Shown here in pieces: positions 62,263-64,000 of a stretch of 64,000 nucleotides of DNA. Made by a program: the position numbers and the translations under genes. Origin of the DNA: Symbiopectobacterium purcellii. Lineage in GTDB: Bacteria; Pseudomonadota; Gammaproteobacteria; Enterobacterales; Enterobacteriaceae. Every line of letters starts with the position of its first letter. Position 1 is the first letter of the stretch. Location: positions 124,001 through 188,000 of the forward strand of contig NZ_CP081864.1 of NCBI RefSeq assembly GCF_019797845.1. The letters are read 5' to 3'. Under the pieces are notes generated by a model. That model saw only the letters and a program-made list of their open reading frames with translations, was not told where the DNA came from and did not search any database.

Positions 62263-63429
62263 ATGACGCGTAAACAAGCAACGATTGCCGTTCGTAGCGG
62301 ACTTAATGATGATGAACAATACGGCTGTGTGGTTCCGCCGATTCATCTCTCCAGCACCTACAACTTCACCGGTTTCAACCAGCCCAGAGCCCATGACTAC
62401 TCGCGTCGCGGTAACCCGACGCGTGATGTGGTACAGCGTGCATTGGCAGAGTTGGAAGGTGGTGCTGGGTCGGTGATGACCAGCAGTGGCATGTCAGCCA
62501 TTTTGTTGGTGTGCACCGTTTTTCTGCGTCCGGGTGATTTGCTGGTTGCGCCTCATGATTGCTATGGCGGCAGTTACCGTTTGTTTGACAGCTTGAACAA
62601 GCGCGGCGCATTTCGCGTAAAATTTGTCGATCAGGGCGATGCGGCTGCGTTGGCGGCGGCATTGGAAGAGAAACCGAAACTGGTGCTGGTGGAAAGCCCC
62701 AGCAATCCGCTGCTGCGCGTGGTGGATATCGCCGCCATTTGTCAGGCTGCGCGTGAAGCTGGTGCGGTCAGCGTGGTGGATAACACCTTCCTGAGCCCGG
62801 CGTTGCAGCGTCCGCTGGCATTGGGGGCCGATTTGGTGGTGCACTCCTGCACCAAGTATCTTAATGGACACTCCGATGTGGTGGCCGGCACGGTGATTGC
62901 CAAAGATCCGGCGCTGGTGACGGAGCTGGCCTGGTGGGCGAACAATATCGGTGTGACGGGGGCGGCGTTTGACAGCTATCTGCTGCTGCGTGGGTTGCGT
63001 ACCCTTGGCCCTCGTATGGCCGCTGCGCAAAAAAATGCGCTGCAACTGATTGATTACCTGCAAACACAGCCGCTGGTAAAAAAACTTTATCATCCTTCAC
63101 TGCCGAACAACCCCGGCCATGAGATTGCGCGTCGTCAGCAGTCCGGCTTCGGTGCCATGTTGAGTTTTGAACTGGACGGCGATGAAGACACCCTGCGCCG
63201 TTTCCTGGGAGAGCTGGAACTGTTTACGCTGGCAGAATCGTTGGGCGGCGTGGAAAGCCTGATTTCTCATGCGGCCACCATGACCCATGCAGGCATGGCA
63301 CCGGAAGCGCGTGCGGCGGCAGGCATCTCCGAAACCCTGCTGCGTATTTCGGTCGGCATTGAAGACGGTGACGATCTGGTGGCCGATCTGGATCGGGCAT
63401 TCCGGGTGGCAACTGAGGGAGCAGCATGA
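62263..63429 (+). CDS. metB: Cystathionine gamma-synthase
   Basis: MetB joins O-succinylhomoserine and cysteine to cystathionine in methionine synthesis. I chose the ATG at 62263 with AGGA eight bases upstream, giving 388 residues; the ATG two codons earlier is too close. PLP-enzyme motifs are YSRRGNPTRDVVQRALAELE near residue 46, the ring-stacking Tyr in APHDCYGGSYRLFD near 100, DNTFLSPALQRPL near 173, and the PLP lysine in VHSCTKYLNGHSDVVAG near 198. Its TGA overlaps the metL start (ATGA). Confidence 0.97.
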   Translation: MTRKQATIAVRSGLNDDEQYGCVVPPIHLSSTYNFTGFNQPRAHDYSRRGNPTRDVVQRALAELEGGAGSVMTSSGMSAILLVCTVFLRPGDLLVAPHDCYGGSYRLFDSLNKRGAFRVKFVDQGDAAALAAALEEKPKLVLVESPSNPLLRVVDIAAICQAAREAGAVSVVDNTFLSPALQRPLALGADLVVHSCTKYLNGHSDVVAGTVIAKDPALVTELAWWANNIGVTGAAFDSYLLLRGLRTLGPRMAAAQKNALQLIDYLQTQPLVKKLYHPSLPNNPGHEIARRQQSGFGAMLSFELDGDEDTLRRFLGELELFTLAESLGGVESLISHAATMTHAGMAPEARAAAGISETLLRISVGIEDGDDLVADLDRAFRVATEGAA

Positions 63430-64000
63430 GTGCGTTAGGCGTATCAGCGGCAGTGTCTGGCCGCCAACTGCATAAATTTGGCGGCAGCAGTCTGGCAGAT
63501 GTGAAATGTTATCAACGCGTCGCGGGGATTATGGCCGAATACAGCCGCCCCGGCGATTTGATGGTGGTGTCAGCGGCGGGCGGTACCACCAATCAGCTGA
63601 TTAGCTGGTTGAAACTGAGCCAGAGCGATCGCCTTTCTGCCCATCAGGTGCAGCAGGCACTACGGCGTTACCAAAGCGATTTGATTGCCGGTTTGCTGCC
63701 TGCGGATGCCGCAGAGCGGCTGACCACCCTTTTTATCCGCGATCTGGAGCGTCTGGCGGCGCTGCTGGATGGCGGCGTGACCGATGCAGTTTATGCCGAA
63801 GTGGTGGGGCACGGCGAAATTTGGTCTGCACGCCTGATGGCGGCGGTGTTGAACTTGAGCAACATCGATGCCAGCTGGTTGGATGCGCGCGATTTCTTAC
63901 GCGCTGAACGGGCTGCACAACCGCAGGTGGATGAAGGGCGCTCCTGGCCGCTGCTGCAACAGTTGTTAACGCAGCATGCGGGGCAACGGCTGGTGGTGAC
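63426..64000 (+). CDS. metL: Bifunctional aspartokinase II/homoserine dehydrogenase II, 5' part only
   Basis: MetL catalyses the first and third steps from aspartate towards homoserine. Only the first 191 codons are in the window and the gene runs off the right edge. The aspartokinase start is clear: LHKFGGSSLADVKCYQRVA (residues 15-33), LMVVSAAGGTTNQLISWL near 45 and VVGHGEIWSARLMAAVLN near 127. The ATG overlaps the metB stop by four bases, as in the coupled metBL operon of E. coli. Confidence 0.95.
   Translation, partial: MSALGVSAAVSGRQLHKFGGSSLADVKCYQRVAGIMAEYSRPGDLMVVSAAGGTTNQLISWLKLSQSDRLSAHQVQQALRRYQSDLIAGLLPADAAERLTTLFIRDLERLAALLDGGVTDAVYAEVVGHGEIWSARLMAAVLNLSNIDASWLDARDFLRAERAAQPQVDEGRSWPLLQQLLTQHAGQRLVV

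Overview
The window looks like a chromosomal segment of an enterobacterium of the Pectobacteriaceae (Dickeya/Brenneria/Musicola-like). The main evidence is gene order. From about 25.8 kb to the right edge it follows the Enterobacterales backbone known from E. coli: cpxA-cpxR-cpxP-fieF-pfkA ... tpiA-yiiQ ... fpr-glpX ... glpK-glpF-zapB-rraA-menA-hslU-hslV-ftsN-cytR-priA-rpmE-metJ-metB-metL. sotB (a family known from Erwinia chrysanthemi), several chemoreceptors, agmatine catabolism and ERIC repeats fit a soft-rot or plant-associated member. The species assignment is inference.

Layout. 0-6.3 kb: an aminotransferase, then a LysR regulator divergent from a probable tartrate module (tartrate-type MFS permease, TtdA, TtdB, FAH-family enzyme). 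6.3-12.1 kb: three paralogous chemoreceptors in tandem on the minus strand. 12.4-17.5 kb: the ugpBAECQ glycerol-3-phosphate/glycerophosphodiester operon behind a Pho box. 17.7-22.4 kb: an AEC transporter, a small Gln-rich secreted protein (YhhA/DUF2756 type), trmL, and a two-gene envelope module of unknown function. 22.6-25.8 kb: a copper operon copA-copZ-csoR behind a perfect 45-bp palindromic site. 25.8-28.7 kb: the Cpx locus with a CpxR box and the CpxQ small RNA.

28.9-38 kb: sotB, fieF, pfkA, an HTH regulator anchored by two membrane helices, aguB-aguA, and a glutaminase-exporter pair. 38-44.9 kb: tpiA, yiiQ, a broken periplasmic flavoprotein gene, a Crp/Fnr-type regulator, fpr and glpX. 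45.3-49.8 kb: an inserted gluconate module (MFS, LacI/GntR-like regulator, idnO, gluconokinase) that separates glpX from glpFK. 49.8-64 kb: glpK, glpF, zapB, rraA, menA, hslUV, ftsN, cytR, priA, rpmE, metJ, and the metBL operon, which runs off the right edge.

The most striking feature is the number of apparently broken genes among otherwise well-kept ones. There is an in-frame TGA in the tartrate-type permease and an in-frame TAA in cpxP, while the CpxQ sRNA downstream is preserved. A +1 frameshift in a C-run disrupts the flavoprotein. Loss of one 4-bp repeat unit frameshifts menA. A probable one-base loss in a C-run separates the best start site of the AEC transporter from its reading frame. 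Either this lineage is decaying (two of the lesions touch anaerobic/menaquinone-linked respiration) or the assembly carries errors; the sequence alone cannot decide. Other points are the copper palindrome, a chemoreceptor missing exactly one heptad on one helix only, and several ERIC variants, one with an internal insertion. I see no tRNA or rRNA genes, insertion sequences, prophage or CRISPR array.
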